From contig NZ_VCJO01000009.1 of NCBI RefSeq assembly GCF_009712475.1, positions 1 to 64,000 on the forward strand: a stretch of 64,000 nt of DNA, in the 5' to 3' direction. The notes under the pieces were generated by a model. That model did no database searches. It was not told where the DNA came from and saw only the letters and a list, made by a program, of their open reading frames with translations. Below are positions 45,050-54,062 of the stretch, piece by piece. Both the position numbers and the translations under genes were made by a program. Within the stretch, counting starts at the first letter, position 1. Each line of letters begins with the position of its first letter. The stretch comes from Micromonospora sp. CP22 (GTDB lineage Bacteria > Actinomycetota > Actinomycetes > Mycobacteriales > Micromonosporaceae).

Positions 45050-45988
45050 ATGCGAAGCTTTGTGGTCTCGGCCCTGCGAGAGCCCCCGTTCGCCGGCGTT
45101 CGGCACAGTGACACCGAACGCGTGGCCCGAGAGAGCGCGGACTGGGCACAGCGACTCGGACTGATCAGTAACGGGCAGCGCCTACACCAGGCGGACGCCG
45201 CCGGGCTCGCCGGTCGAGCCTGTCCGGAGGCCCCCTTGGAGCGCCTGCGACTGCTGACCGACCTGATCTCCTGGCTGTTCGTGATGGACGACGCCTGCGA
45301 CGAGGACGGCCTGGGTGCCGAGCCCACCCGCCTCGCGCCGACCGTGGCCGCGTTGCTGGACGTCCTCGATCGGCAGGGCGCGCCGGGGCCGGTGCCGCCC
45401 GGCGCGGCCGGCACGCTCGCCGCGGGCCTGGCCGACCTGTGTCAGCGGGTACGCGAGCATCGACGTCCGGCCGTGCTGCTGCGATTCCTCGCCGGGATGC
45501 GCGAGTACCTACTCGCGCTGCTGTGGGAGGCGGCCAACCGGGAGTACGAGCGGATTCCGCCGGTCGACGAGTACGTCCAGATGCGCCGACACACCGGGGC
45601 GGTGTACCCCAGTCTGACCCTGACCGACCTGGCCCTGGACGGCTTTCCGCCGGCCGTGCGCCGAGCCGACCCCCGCTGGGCCACCCTGGAGATCTTCGCC
45701 GCCGACCTGATCTGCTGGTGCAACGACGTCTTCTCCTATCACAAGGAGCACCACGACGGGCCGGACGCGCACAATCTGATCACGGTGCTGACCAGGGAGA
45801 CCGGCGACGAACGGGCGGCAGTGCAGGCCGCCGCCGACCGGTTCAACGACCGGCTCTCGGCGTACCTGGCGGCCGAGACCGACCTGTTGGCCAGCCACGG
45901 CGACGCGGTGCGTCCGGCGCTGGACGCCCGACGGAACTGGATCCGGGCCACCTACGACTGGTCACGCGCTGCGGCGCGTTATGCGTGA
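45050..45988 (+). CDS. Class I terpene synthase
   Basis: 312 residues. The aspartate-rich Mg site is FVMDDACDEDG (DDxxD class, residues about 81-86), and the NSE/DTE motif is CWCNDVFSYHKEHHDG (NDxxSxxKE) near residue 227. The last residues WIRATYDWSRAAARYA include the terminal RY pair seen in bacterial sesquiterpene cyclases. It would ionise a prenyl diphosphate, probably farnesyl diphosphate, and cyclise the cation. ATG 45050 has AGGGAGCG upstream. No prenyltransferase or P450 is adjacent. The exact product is not predictable. Confidence 0.9.
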   Translation: MRSFVVSALREPPFAGVRHSDTERVARESADWAQRLGLISNGQRLHQADAAGLAGRACPEAPLERLRLLTDLISWLFVMDDACDEDGLGAEPTRLAPTVAALLDVLDRQGAPGPVPPGAAGTLAAGLADLCQRVREHRRPAVLLRFLAGMREYLLALLWEAANREYERIPPVDEYVQMRRHTGAVYPSLTLTDLALDGFPPAVRRADPRWATLEIFAADLICWCNDVFSYHKEHHDGPDAHNLITVLTRETGDERAAVQAAADRFNDRLSAYLAAETDLLASHGDAVRPALDARRNWIRATYDWSRAAARYA

Positions 45989-46087
45989 GACGACCGTTTC
46001 ACCTACCGGGAACGGGCTGGTGGGATGATCGTCAGGGCTAGCCGATCGCCGGTGACAGGCAATACTCTTCGGTAACGAACACCGACC

Positions 46088-47950
46088 GTGACGACCGTCA
46101 CGCCTCCACCCCCGAAGGCGGCTACAGCGATGGCTCTCGATGTACCGTACAGCTCCATTCCTGACATGTTCCTCAAGCGCGTGGCGGCGTCCCCCGACCG
46201 CCACGCCTTCGCCCACCCCGGCCCGGACGGACCCGTCTGGTTGACCTGGGCACAGGTATCCCAGCGGGCCAAGGCGATCGCCGCCGGGCTGCACGGCCTG
46301 GGCGTCGGTCAGGAGGACCGGGTCGCGATCCTGGCGAACACCCGACTCGACTGGGTGATCGCCGACTTCGGCATCATGTGCGCCAGCGGCGCCACGACCA
46401 CGGTCTACCCGACCACGGAGGCCGAGGACGCGACCTACATCATCGCCGACTCCGGCTCCAAGGTGCTGTTCGCGGAGAACCCGGACCAGGCGGCCAAGAT
46501 CGCCGGAGCGGAACTGCCCTCGTTGACCCACGTGGTGCTCTTCGACGGCACGCCCGACGCGTCCGCCGCCGTGCCCCAACTGACCCTCGCCCAACTGGAG
46601 GAGCAGGGCGCCCAGCGGCTGGCCGAGGACCCGGAGCTGATCGAGCGCCTGGTCGCCGACATCGGCCCGGACAACCTCGCCACCCTGATCTACACTTCCG
46701 GCACCACCGGCCGCCCCAAGGGCGTCGAGCTGCTACACGGCGGCTGGTGCTGGGAGGGCGTGGCGCAGGAGGCCGTCGGGCTGCTCCGCGAAGACGACCT
46801 CCAGTACCTCTGGCTGCCGCTGTCCCACTCGTTCGGCAAGACGCTGCTCTGCGGCGCCACCCACGTCGGCCTGCCCACGTACGTCGACGGCCGGGTCGAC
46901 AAGCTGGTCGAGCTGCTCTCGGTGGTCCGACCGACGCTGATGTGCGGCGCGCCCCGGGTCTTCGAGAAGGTCTACAACAAGTCGGTCACCACCGCGCAGG
47001 ACGCCGGTGGGGCGAAGGCCAAGATCTTCGCCTGGGCGGTCGGCGTCGGCAAGGAGAAGGTGGCCCTGGAGCAGGCCGGCAAGCCGCTGCCGGGCGGCCT
47101 GAAGTTCAAGTACGCCCTGGCGGAGAAGCTGGTCTTCAGCAAGCTCCAGGCCCGGCTCGGTGGCCGCATCCGGGTGCTGGTCTCCGGTGCCGCCCCGCTG
47201 AGCCCGGAGATCGCCACCTTCTTCGCTGCGGCGAACCTGCCGATCTCCGAGGGCTACGGGTTGACCGAGACCAGCGCCGGTAACTTCGTCAACCCGCCCG
47301 ACGGGCTGCGGATCGGCACCGTCGGCAAGGCCATGGGCGACCTCGAGTGCCGCATCGACACCGACGGCGAGATCCTGATCAAGGGTCAGCCGGTGATGCG
47401 GGGCTACCACAACCTGCCCGAGGAGACCGCCGCCGCCTTCACCGAGGACGGCTTCTTCCGTACCGGCGACATCGGCAGCCTCGACGACGACGGTTACCTG
47501 CGCATCACCGACCGCAAGAAGGACCTGGTCAAGACCTCTGGCGGCAAGTACGTCGCACCGTCGCACATCGAGGGCATGTTCAAGGCCACCTGCCCGTACA
47601 CCTCGCAGGCGGTGGTGATCGGCCAGGCCCGCAACTACTGCACGATGCTGGTGACCCTCGACCCGGACGCCATCGCCGGGTGGGCGGCCGGCACCCCGCT
47701 GGAGGGTCGCCCGTACGCGGAGATCGTCGCCTCCCCCGAGGCCCAGGCCATGGTGGAGGAGTACGTCGCCCAGCTCAACGAGAAGCTGAACCGCTGGGAG
47801 ACCATCAAGAAGGTCACCATCCTGCCGCGTGACCTCACCATCGAGGACGGCGAGATCACCCCGTCGCTGAAGATCAAGCGCCGTGGGGTGGAGAGCAACT
47901 TCGCCGCCGAGATCGACAAGATGTACGCCGGCACCGTCGCCGAGATCTGA
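46088..47950 (+). CDS. Long-chain fatty-acid-CoA ligase (AMP-binding)
   Basis: 620 residues of the ANL adenylate-forming superfamily. Core motifs are the P-loop ATLIYTSGTTGRPKGVELLH (about residues 199-218), VLVSGAAPLSPEIATFF, ISEGYGLTETSAGNF, and FFRTGDIGSLDDDGYLRITDR followed by KKDLVKTSGGKYVAP. The catalytic lysine region ITPSLKIKRRGVESNF is near the C-terminus. It would activate a fatty acid as acyl-AMP and transfer it to CoA. GTG 46088 is the start. It follows the terpene synthase by 99 bases, with a terminator directly after. Confidence 0.92.
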   Translation: MTTVTPPPPKAATAMALDVPYSSIPDMFLKRVAASPDRHAFAHPGPDGPVWLTWAQVSQRAKAIAAGLHGLGVGQEDRVAILANTRLDWVIADFGIMCASGATTTVYPTTEAEDATYIIADSGSKVLFAENPDQAAKIAGAELPSLTHVVLFDGTPDASAAVPQLTLAQLEEQGAQRLAEDPELIERLVADIGPDNLATLIYTSGTTGRPKGVELLHGGWCWEGVAQEAVGLLREDDLQYLWLPLSHSFGKTLLCGATHVGLPTYVDGRVDKLVELLSVVRPTLMCGAPRVFEKVYNKSVTTAQDAGGAKAKIFAWAVGVGKEKVALEQAGKPLPGGLKFKYALAEKLVFSKLQARLGGRIRVLVSGAAPLSPEIATFFAAANLPISEGYGLTETSAGNFVNPPDGLRIGTVGKAMGDLECRIDTDGEILIKGQPVMRGYHNLPEETAAAFTEDGFFRTGDIGSLDDDGYLRITDRKKDLVKTSGGKYVAPSHIEGMFKATCPYTSQAVVIGQARNYCTMLVTLDPDAIAGWAAGTPLEGRPYAEIVASPEAQAMVEEYVAQLNEKLNRWETIKKVTILPRDLTIEDGEITPSLKIKRRGVESNFAAEIDKMYAGTVAEI

Positions 47951-47958
47951 CGACCGCC

Positions 47959-48001
47959 GCCGTCGGCCCCGTACCCGTACCTCGGGTGTGGGGCCGACGG
48001 C
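47959..48001. terminator. Hairpin terminator between convergent genes
   Basis: A perfect 12-bp stem, GCCGTCGGCCCC (47959-47970) and GGGGCCGACGGC (47990-48001), lies between the acyl-CoA ligase stop and the stop of the opposite-strand LtrA-like gene. Confidence 0.75.
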
Positions 48002-48014
48002 TTTCCGGGGCCGG

Positions 48015-49328
48015 TCACAGGTGGCGACCGCGCCAGCTGGTCTGCTCGGCCTCGGCGGCGAGCTGCTCCGCCAGCACCGCCTCCCGCACCCGTTGCCGCA
48101 GCCTGGCGTCCACCAGGGTCTGCACCGCCACGGCGACCAGCACGGTCACCGCCAGCAGGGCCAACGCGGCCAGCTCCGACAGCCGGGCGGCGACCGGGAA
48201 CGCGACTCCCAGCACGGCGAACCCGACAAGCGTCGGCCACCGGACCAGCCGGAGCACCCGCCAACCGAGCCCCACCAGGGTGAGCAGATACAGCGCCACC
48301 CCGCTGTACAGGACCAGCAGGTCGAATCCGGCGAACCGGGCACCGCCGAGCGGGACGTGGGGACCGGCCACCCCGCCGAGCAGCCCCTTGAGCCCGAGGG
48401 CGAACAGGACCGGGCCGGCGACCAACGGCAGGTGCAGGTAGGAGTAGGCGTCCCGGGCCAGCACGGCCCGCACGGACGGCTCCCGGGCCCGGTGCAGCGC
48501 CTGCTCCAGCGCTGCGGCGAGCGTGTCGAAGTACGCCCACCACAGCCCCGCCACCACCGCGACGCTGAGCAGCGCCGCGACGAGCACCGGCCAGGTCAAC
48601 GGCAGCTCGGCGACGGAGTCACCGCCGAGCCCCAGCGCGATGATCGTCTCGCCGAGGGCCACCAGCACGATCAGGGCGTGCCGTTCCGCCCAGTGGCCGG
48701 CCGACACCACCGTCCAACCGGTGCCGCGCAGGGCCAGCGCCGCGGTGTAGTCGACGACGAGGGCGACGCACCAGAGCACCAGCCGCAGCCACGCCTCACC
48801 GGGATCGTCGGTCAGCCGCTGCGGCACCAGCGCGGCGGCCAGCACCAACGTCCCGACGACGAGACCGCGTACCAGCACCCCGAGGAAGCCTCGGCGCAGC
48901 TCGGCGTCGGAGCGGGCCAACCACCCGAAGACCGCCACCGGCACGGCGCGGACCACGCAGTAGCAGACGGCGAAGAGCAACGGGCCGGGCAACCCGCCGG
49001 TCGTCTGCCGGAACGCCTGGGGCATGGCGAGGATGAACAGGAACGCCCCGCCCATCGTGCTGAACGCGACGAACGGCAGGACCCCCTGGTCGGTGCGGAC
49101 CATGTTGCCGAGGGCGGCGAAACCGGCCCAGGCCCACCAGAGCAGCGCCAGCACGACCAGGCCCTGGGCCAGGCCACGCGGGGTGGGGTTCGCCGCGGTG
49201 AGCGTGGTGACGTTGATGAACGCGAAGACGAAGACCAGGTCGTAGAAGAGTTCCAGCCGGGTGGGGCGGGACCCGGGAGCACCCGGTCGCAGCCCGCGCG
49301 ACCACCGCACTCTGCCGATACCGTCCAC
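48015..49328 (-). CDS. Low-temperature-requirement (LtrA-like) membrane protein
   Basis: 437 residues with about ten or more hydrophobic segments. The family signature is near the start: LELFYDLVFVFAFINVTTLT. WAERHALIVLVALGETIIALGLG is also diagnostic. The GTG 49328 (DGIGRVRWSRGL) was chosen because the upstream frame to 49661 is Arg/Pro-rich and not conserved. It is unrelated to the group II intron LtrA. Function is unknown; Listeria LtrA is required for growth in the cold. Confidence 0.88.
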   Translation of the reverse strand: MDGIGRVRWSRGLRPGAPGSRPTRLELFYDLVFVFAFINVTTLTAANPTPRGLAQGLVVLALLWWAWAGFAALGNMVRTDQGVLPFVAFSTMGGAFLFILAMPQAFRQTTGGLPGPLLFAVCYCVVRAVPVAVFGWLARSDAELRRGFLGVLVRGLVVGTLVLAAALVPQRLTDDPGEAWLRLVLWCVALVVDYTAALALRGTGWTVVSAGHWAERHALIVLVALGETIIALGLGGDSVAELPLTWPVLVAALLSVAVVAGLWWAYFDTLAAALEQALHRAREPSVRAVLARDAYSYLHLPLVAGPVLFALGLKGLLGGVAGPHVPLGGARFAGFDLLVLYSGVALYLLTLVGLGWRVLRLVRWPTLVGFAVLGVAFPVAARLSELAALALLAVTVLVAVAVQTLVDARLRQRVREAVLAEQLAAEAEQTSWRGRHL

Positions 49329-49387
49329 CCCGGCAGTCTGCCCGGCGCCACCGGGGGGCCGTCGGCGATCGCCTGATCGACGCCCGC

Positions 49388-50842
49388 TCAGGCGATGACG
49401 GGCTCCCGCCACCGGGGCTGCCCCGCCCGGTCCAGGTCGTAACGGACTGCGGCGATGCGTCCGACGGCCTCGACCAGGTCGGTGACCGGCAGGGTGAACG
49501 GCAGCCGGAGGAAACGCTCCAGCGTGCCGTCGAGGCCGAACCGTGGTCCGGGCGCCAGGCGTACGCCGGCCTCCTCGGCGGCCCGCGCCAGGGCGCTGGA
49601 GATCGGCCCGTCCAACTCGACCCAGAGCGTCACTCCGCCACGCGGCACGGTTACCCGCCACTCCGGCAGCCGAGCGGCCAACGCGTCGAGCAACGCGTCA
49701 CGCTGCACGGCCAACTGCGCCCGCCGGGCGGCCACGATGGCCGGGGCGACGTCCAGCAGGTGCACCGCGACCAGCTGGTCCAGCACCGGGCTGGACATGT
49801 CGACTCCCACCCGGGCTGCGGCCAGCCGCTGCACCTGTGGTGCCGAGGCACGGATCCAGCCGATCCGCAGCCCGCCCCAGAACGGCTTGCTCATCCCGCC
49901 GATGCTGATCACCCGGGAGTGCCGGTCGAAGCTCGCCGTCGGCGGCGGCAGGTCCGTCCCGTCCAACGGCAGGTCCACGAACGACTCGTCGATCACGAGA
50001 TCGGTGCCGACCGCGTGCGCGGTGGCCACCAGCCGCTCCCGCAGCTCGGCCGGCATCAGGTGCCCGGTCGGGTTCTGGAAGTCGGGGATCAGGTAGCCGA
50101 CGCGGGGCCGCACCTGCCGCAGTGTGCCCAGCAACAGGTCCGCGTCCCAACCGTCGACGTCGGTGGCCAGGCCGTGCGTGGTGACCCGGGCCCGCCTCGC
50201 GGCCAGCGCGGCGAGGGCGTTGGGGTAGGTCGGTGACTCGACCAGCACCCCGCCGCCCGGCGCGAGCGCCAACCGCAGGACCAGGTCCAGGGCGTGCTGG
50301 GTGCCGTTGGTGACCATGATCTGGTCGGGCGAGGTGGGCAGGCCCCGCGCGGCGTAGTGCTGGGCGATCGCCTCCCGCAGCTCGATGATGCCGATCGGGT
50401 GGTACCCGGCACCGCTGAGGTAGCGGGGCAGGTCCTCGGCCGCCGCGCGGGCCGCCGGCAGCAGCTCGGGCGGGGCGGCCAACGCCGCCACCCCGAGGTC
50501 GAGCATGTCCTGGTCGTCCAGCGGAGTCCAGAGCCCGTTGGCAGCCACCCGGTGGGTGCCCGGGAGGATGGTCCAGCTACCGGCACCCCGCCGGCTGGCC
50601 AGGTGCCCACTGTCCCGCAGCTCACGGTACGCGGCCGTGACGGTGGTACGACTGATCCGCAGCGCCTCGGCCAGGTCCCGTTCGGCCGGCAGGCGTACGC
50701 CGATCGGGAGCCGCCCGTCGGCGAGCAGACCGCGGATCGCCCCGGCGAGCGCGGCGTAGTCAGGGCTGCGTCGACGGCCGGGCAGGGCATGCCACTGCCC
50801 GAGGAGTCGCGCCAATTGGACTCCGCGCACCTGACTGACCAT
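49388..50842 (-). CDS. MocR-family regulator (GntR HTH fused to aminotransferase-like domain)
   Basis: 484 residues. The N-terminal GntR winged helix has LPIGVRLPAERDLAEALRIS and RTTVTAAYRELRDSGHLASR. The class I aminotransferase-like domain (about 120-480) has VTNGTQHALDLVLRLAL, SPTYPNALAALAAR, PDFQNPTGHLMP and the PLP lysine in ISIGGMSKPFWGGLRIGW. The ATG 50842 is preceded by GAGGAGA. MocR proteins usually sense a vitamin B6 or amino compound. It is divergent from a YczE-like membrane gene, the same pairing known for Bacillus YczR/YczE. Confidence 0.9.
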   Translation of the reverse strand: MVSQVRGVQLARLLGQWHALPGRRRSPDYAALAGAIRGLLADGRLPIGVRLPAERDLAEALRISRTTVTAAYRELRDSGHLASRRGAGSWTILPGTHRVAANGLWTPLDDQDMLDLGVAALAAPPELLPAARAAAEDLPRYLSGAGYHPIGIIELREAIAQHYAARGLPTSPDQIMVTNGTQHALDLVLRLALAPGGGVLVESPTYPNALAALAARRARVTTHGLATDVDGWDADLLLGTLRQVRPRVGYLIPDFQNPTGHLMPAELRERLVATAHAVGTDLVIDESFVDLPLDGTDLPPPTASFDRHSRVISIGGMSKPFWGGLRIGWIRASAPQVQRLAAARVGVDMSSPVLDQLVAVHLLDVAPAIVAARRAQLAVQRDALLDALAARLPEWRVTVPRGGVTLWVELDGPISSALARAAEEAGVRLAPGPRFGLDGTLERFLRLPFTLPVTDLVEAVGRIAAVRYDLDRAGQPRWREPVIA

Positions 50843-50857
50843 AGCCACTCTCCTCAT

Positions 50858-50890
50858 ATTGGCTCTATCGCGCGGCCAATTGGCCTCTAG
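50858..50890. promoter_or_regulatory. Direct repeats, candidate MocR operator
   Basis: ATTGGCTCTA at 50858-50867 is followed by ATTGGCCTCTA at 50879-50889, a 21-base period or two helical turns. They sit in the divergent region between the mocR-like and yczE-like genes, where MocR regulators commonly bind direct repeats. Confidence 0.55.
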
Positions 50891-50900
50891 GGTGGCATGC

Positions 50901-51554
50901 GTGGCACTGATTGGCAATCTCCGGCACCGGCCCGTCCGACGGCTCACGCACCTGTTCGTCGGGCTCGTCCTCTACGGCTTCAGCATGGCGCTGATGGTCC
51001 GCTCCGGCCTCGGCCTGAACCCGTGGGACGTCCTCCACCAGGGGTTGTCCCGGCTGACCGGCCTGAGCATGGGCACCGTGGTCATCGCGGTGGGCGCGCT
51101 GGTGCTGCTGGCCTGGATTCCGCTGCGCCAGCGTCCCGGTCTCGGCACCATCGCCAACGTCATAGTGATCGGCTTGGCGGTCGACGCCACCCTGGCCCTG
51201 CTGCCGGCCGGTGGGCCGCTGCCACTGCGGATCGGCCTGCTGGTCGCCGGGATCGTCGGCAACGGCGTGGCCACCGCGCTCTACCTGGGCGCTCGACTCG
51301 GACCGGGCCCCCGGGACGGGTTGATGACCGGCCTGGTCGCCCGCCGCCCCGACCTGTCACTGCGCCTGATCCGCACCGCCATCGAGATCGGCGTACTGGC
51401 CCTGGGCGCGGTGCTCGGCGGCACGGTCGGCCTCGGCACCATCGCCTACGCGCTGGCGATCGGCCCCCTCACGCAACTGTTCCTGCGCCCGTTCGACGTC
51501 GCCGAACCGAACCCGCCGGCACCGGAACGGATCGCGCTGGCCCCGACCACCTGA
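50901..51554 (+). CDS. YczE/YyaS-like membrane protein
   Basis: 217 residues with about five transmembrane helices. LFVGLVLYGFSMALMVRSGLG, then LNPWDVLHQGLSRLTGLSMGT, is the family pattern of the YczE/YyaS/YitT group, and ATALYLGARLGPGPRDGLMTG is also diagnostic. GTG 50901 was chosen (a GTG at 50892 is the alternative). It is paired with the divergent MocR regulator, and function as a transporter is inferred from this pairing. The C-terminal ~15 residues are nonconserved. Confidence 0.85.
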   Translation: MALIGNLRHRPVRRLTHLFVGLVLYGFSMALMVRSGLGLNPWDVLHQGLSRLTGLSMGTVVIAVGALVLLAWIPLRQRPGLGTIANVIVIGLAVDATLALLPAGGPLPLRIGLLVAGIVGNGVATALYLGARLGPGPRDGLMTGLVARRPDLSLRLIRTAIEIGVLALGAVLGGTVGLGTIAYALAIGPLTQLFLRPFDVAEPNPPAPERIALAPTT

Positions 51555-51694
51555 CGACCCAGCGCCACGTTTACATACCGGATCGCAACCGCCCCGTCCA
51601 CCCCTTTGGACAGTCGGCGACCATGATGCCACTCACTGTCGCAGTACGGCGGTCGGTGTTTTCCTGACGCCGCATCGCCCGGCAGAATCTCCGC

Positions 51695-52156
51695 ATGGGG
51701 GACAACGCCTGGCGTCGTACCGACGCATGGATCTTCGTCTCGCTGGTGATCGCCAGCGGCGCCGGACGCCATCGACGATCCACGACCACCCGCCGCCCCG
51801 AGGGAGTACGCCTCGCCGACGTGCTCTCCACAGCCGACCACCTCGACCGGAGCATTCCCGCACGGCACGACATCGAGGAGGCGATCCGCCGGTTGCTCGG
51901 TGCCGGGCTGGTCGACGTCTCCGACGGCTGGTTCCGACTCACCGCCGACGGTGAGCACCTGTGGCGCTCCCGGCCCAGCGCCGGGCTCGCCACCACCGTC
52001 GACACCGTGCAGGGTGTGCTCAGCCGCCGACACAAGCCGGGCAGCGCGGACTGGCACCTCGACGAGCAGGAGCACGCCGCCGCCGTGCAGGAATACCTGG
52101 TGCGGTCCATCCCGATGCCCCGCCGGTCCCCCGAGGGGCACTCCGGCCGCGGCTGA
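51695..52156 (+). CDS. Hypothetical protein with winged-helix-like segment
   Basis: 153 residues. It starts MGDNAWRRTDAWIFVSLVIA; the middle segment RLADVLSTADHLDRSIPARH and DIEEAIRRLLGAGLVDVSDGWFRLT resembles a winged-helix wing and recognition helix. A hydrophilic tail follows. No specific family recognised. It is convergent with hisF and stands alone between the yczE-like gene and the his genes. A role in DNA binding is possible but not shown. Confidence 0.6.
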   Translation: MGDNAWRRTDAWIFVSLVIASGAGRHRRSTTTRRPEGVRLADVLSTADHLDRSIPARHDIEEAIRRLLGAGLVDVSDGWFRLTADGEHLWRSRPSAGLATTVDTVQGVLSRRHKPGSADWHLDEQEHAAAVQEYLVRSIPMPRRSPEGHSGRG

Positions 52157-52177
52157 CCGTCGCGTCAGCGACCGGCG

Positions 52178-52945
52178 TCAGCGCACCGGGTGACCCGCGC
52201 CGCGCAGCACGTCCTTGACCTCCGCCACGGTCAACTCGCCGAAGTGGAACACGCTGGCGGCCAGCACCGCGTCCGCGCCGGCGCCGATCGCCGGAGGGAA
52301 GTGGGCCGCCTCGCCCGCGCCCCCGCTGGCCACCACCGGCACGTCGACGACCCGGCGCACCGCGCCGATGAGTTCGAGGTCGAAGCCGGCCTTCGTGCCG
52401 TCCGCGTCCATCGAGTTGAGCAGGATCTCGCCCGCGCCCAGCTCGGCGCCGCGTCGCGCCCACCACACGGCGTCCAGGCCGGTGCCGCGCCGACCGCCGT
52501 GGGTGGTCACCTCGAAGCCGCTGGGCGTGGTGCCGGCCGGTGCCCGACGCACGTCGAGGGAGAGCACCAACACCTGCCGACCGAACCGCTCGGCGATCTC
52601 CGCGAGCAGCTCGGGCCGGGCGATCGCCGCCGTGTTCACCCCGATCTTGTCGGCGCCCGCGCGCAGCAGCGTGTCCACGTCCGCCACCGTCCGCACCCCG
52701 CCGCCGACGGTCAGTGGGATGAAGACCGACTCGGCCGTACGCCGGACCACGTCGAGCATCGTGCCCCGGTCGCTGGCCGAGGCGGTGACGTCGAGGAAGG
52801 TCAACTCGTCGGCGCCCGCCCGGTCGTACGCGGCGGCCAGCTCGACCGGATCACCCGCGTCCCGCAGGTCGAGGAAGTTGACGCCCTTGACCACCCGTCC
52901 CGCGTCCACGTCGAGACAGGGGATCACCCGCACCGCCACCGTCAT
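52178..52945 (-). CDS. hisF: Imidazole glycerol phosphate synthase subunit HisF
   Basis: 255-residue TIM barrel that, with HisH ammonia, closes the imidazole ring and releases AICAR. The catalytic Asp pair lies in [17 protein letters not shown] (first strand) and [20 protein letters not shown]. The second phosphate site is [15 protein letters not shown]. It is separated from priA by the CurA-like reductase gene on the same strand. Confidence 0.96.
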   Translation of the reverse strand: MTVAVRVIPCLDVDAGRVVKGVNFLDLRDAGDPVELAAAYDRAGADELTFLDVTASASDRGTMLDVVRRTAESVFIPLTVGGGVRTVADVDTLLRAGADKIGVNTAAIARPELLAEIAERFGRQVLVLSLDVRRAPAGTTPSGFEVTTHGGRRGTGLDAVWWARRGAELGAGEILLNSMDADGTKAGFDLELIGAVRRVVDVPVVASGGAGEAAHFPPAIGAGADAVLAASVFHFGELTVAEVKDVLRGAGHPVR

Positions 52946-53012
52946 GCGTCGAGCCTATCGCCGCCCGTACGACACCGGCGGACAGCACCGGGCCGCCCGG
53001 CTGAGCCGCCGG

Positions 53013-54011
53013 TCACAGCCGCACCAGCATCTTGCCGAGGTTCTCGCCCTTCAGCAGCCCGAGGAAGGCCGCCGGAGCGTTCTCCAGCCCGTCGACGACC
53101 GTCTCGTCGTAGGCCAGCGTGCCCGCGCGCAGCCAGCCGGAGACCTCCCGCACGAACTGCTCCCGCAGGTGCTCGTGATCACTGACCAGGAAGCCGCGCA
53201 GGGTCAGCCGCTTGCCGATGACCTGGGCCAGGTTGCGCGGGGCGGCCGGTGCCTCGGTGTCGTTGTAGTGCGCGATCATGCCGCAGATCGCCGCCCGCCC
53301 GTGCAGGTTCATCGACGAGATCGCGGCCTCCAGGTGCTCGCCGCCGACGTTGTCGAAGTAGACGTCGACGCCGTCGGGGGCGGCATCGCGCAGCAGGTCG
53401 CGGACCGGGCCGTCGTGGTAGTCGAACGCGGCGTCGAAGCCGAGCGCCCGCAGTCGCTCGACCTTGGCCTTCGAGCCGGCGCTGCCGATCACCCGACCCG
53501 CGCCGCTGAGCCGGGCGATCTGGCCGACCATGCTGCCGACCGCACCGGCCGCGCCGGAGACGAAGACCGTCTCACCCGGGCGCATCGCGGCCACCTCCAG
53601 CAGCCCGGCGTACGCGGTCAGCCCGGTCATGCCGAGCACACCGAGGTACGCGGTGACCGGCGCGACGTCCGGCTCGATCTTCCGGGCGGACCTCGCCGGC
53701 ACCAGTGCGTAGTCGCGCCAACCGAGCCCGTGCAGCACGACGTCCCCCGGGGCGAACCCGTCGGCCTCGCCGCCGACCACCTCACCGACGGCCCCGCCGT
53801 CCAACGGTGCGTCCAGGGCGAACGGCGGCACGTAGGAGCGCACGTCGTTCATCCGACCGCGCATGTACGGGTCCACCGACATGTACTGGTTGCGAACGAG
53901 CAACTGCCCCGGGCCCGGCGTGGGCACCTCGGTGGTGACGAGCCGGAAGTTGTCCTCCGTGGGCCAGCCCTGCGGGCGCGAGGCCAGGTGGATCTCACGG
54001 TTGGTGGGCAC
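53013..54011 (-). CDS. NADP-dependent oxidoreductase (MDR family, CurA-like)
   Basis: 332 residues of the zinc-free medium-chain reductase group. The N-terminus has PTNREIHLASRPQGWPTEDN and QYMSVDPYMRGRMND, the leukotriene B4 dehydrogenase/CurA family opening. The nucleotide-binding motif is ETVFVSGAAGAVGSMVGQIA, followed by VYFDNVGGEHLEAAIS. It would reduce an activated C=C bond with NADPH. It is inserted between hisF and priA on the same strand and is unlikely to take part in histidine synthesis. Confidence 0.93.
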   Translation of the reverse strand: MPTNREIHLASRPQGWPTEDNFRLVTTEVPTPGPGQLLVRNQYMSVDPYMRGRMNDVRSYVPPFALDAPLDGGAVGEVVGGEADGFAPGDVVLHGLGWRDYALVPARSARKIEPDVAPVTAYLGVLGMTGLTAYAGLLEVAAMRPGETVFVSGAAGAVGSMVGQIARLSGAGRVIGSAGSKAKVERLRALGFDAAFDYHDGPVRDLLRDAAPDGVDVYFDNVGGEHLEAAISSMNLHGRAAICGMIAHYNDTEAPAAPRNLAQVIGKRLTLRGFLVSDHEHLREQFVREVSGWLRAGTLAYDETVVDGLENAPAAFLGLLKGENLGKMLVRL

Positions 54012-54062
54012 GGTGGTGTCCTCTCTCTGCGGGGGTGGTGGCGCGGCCGGGCCGGGGCCGGA

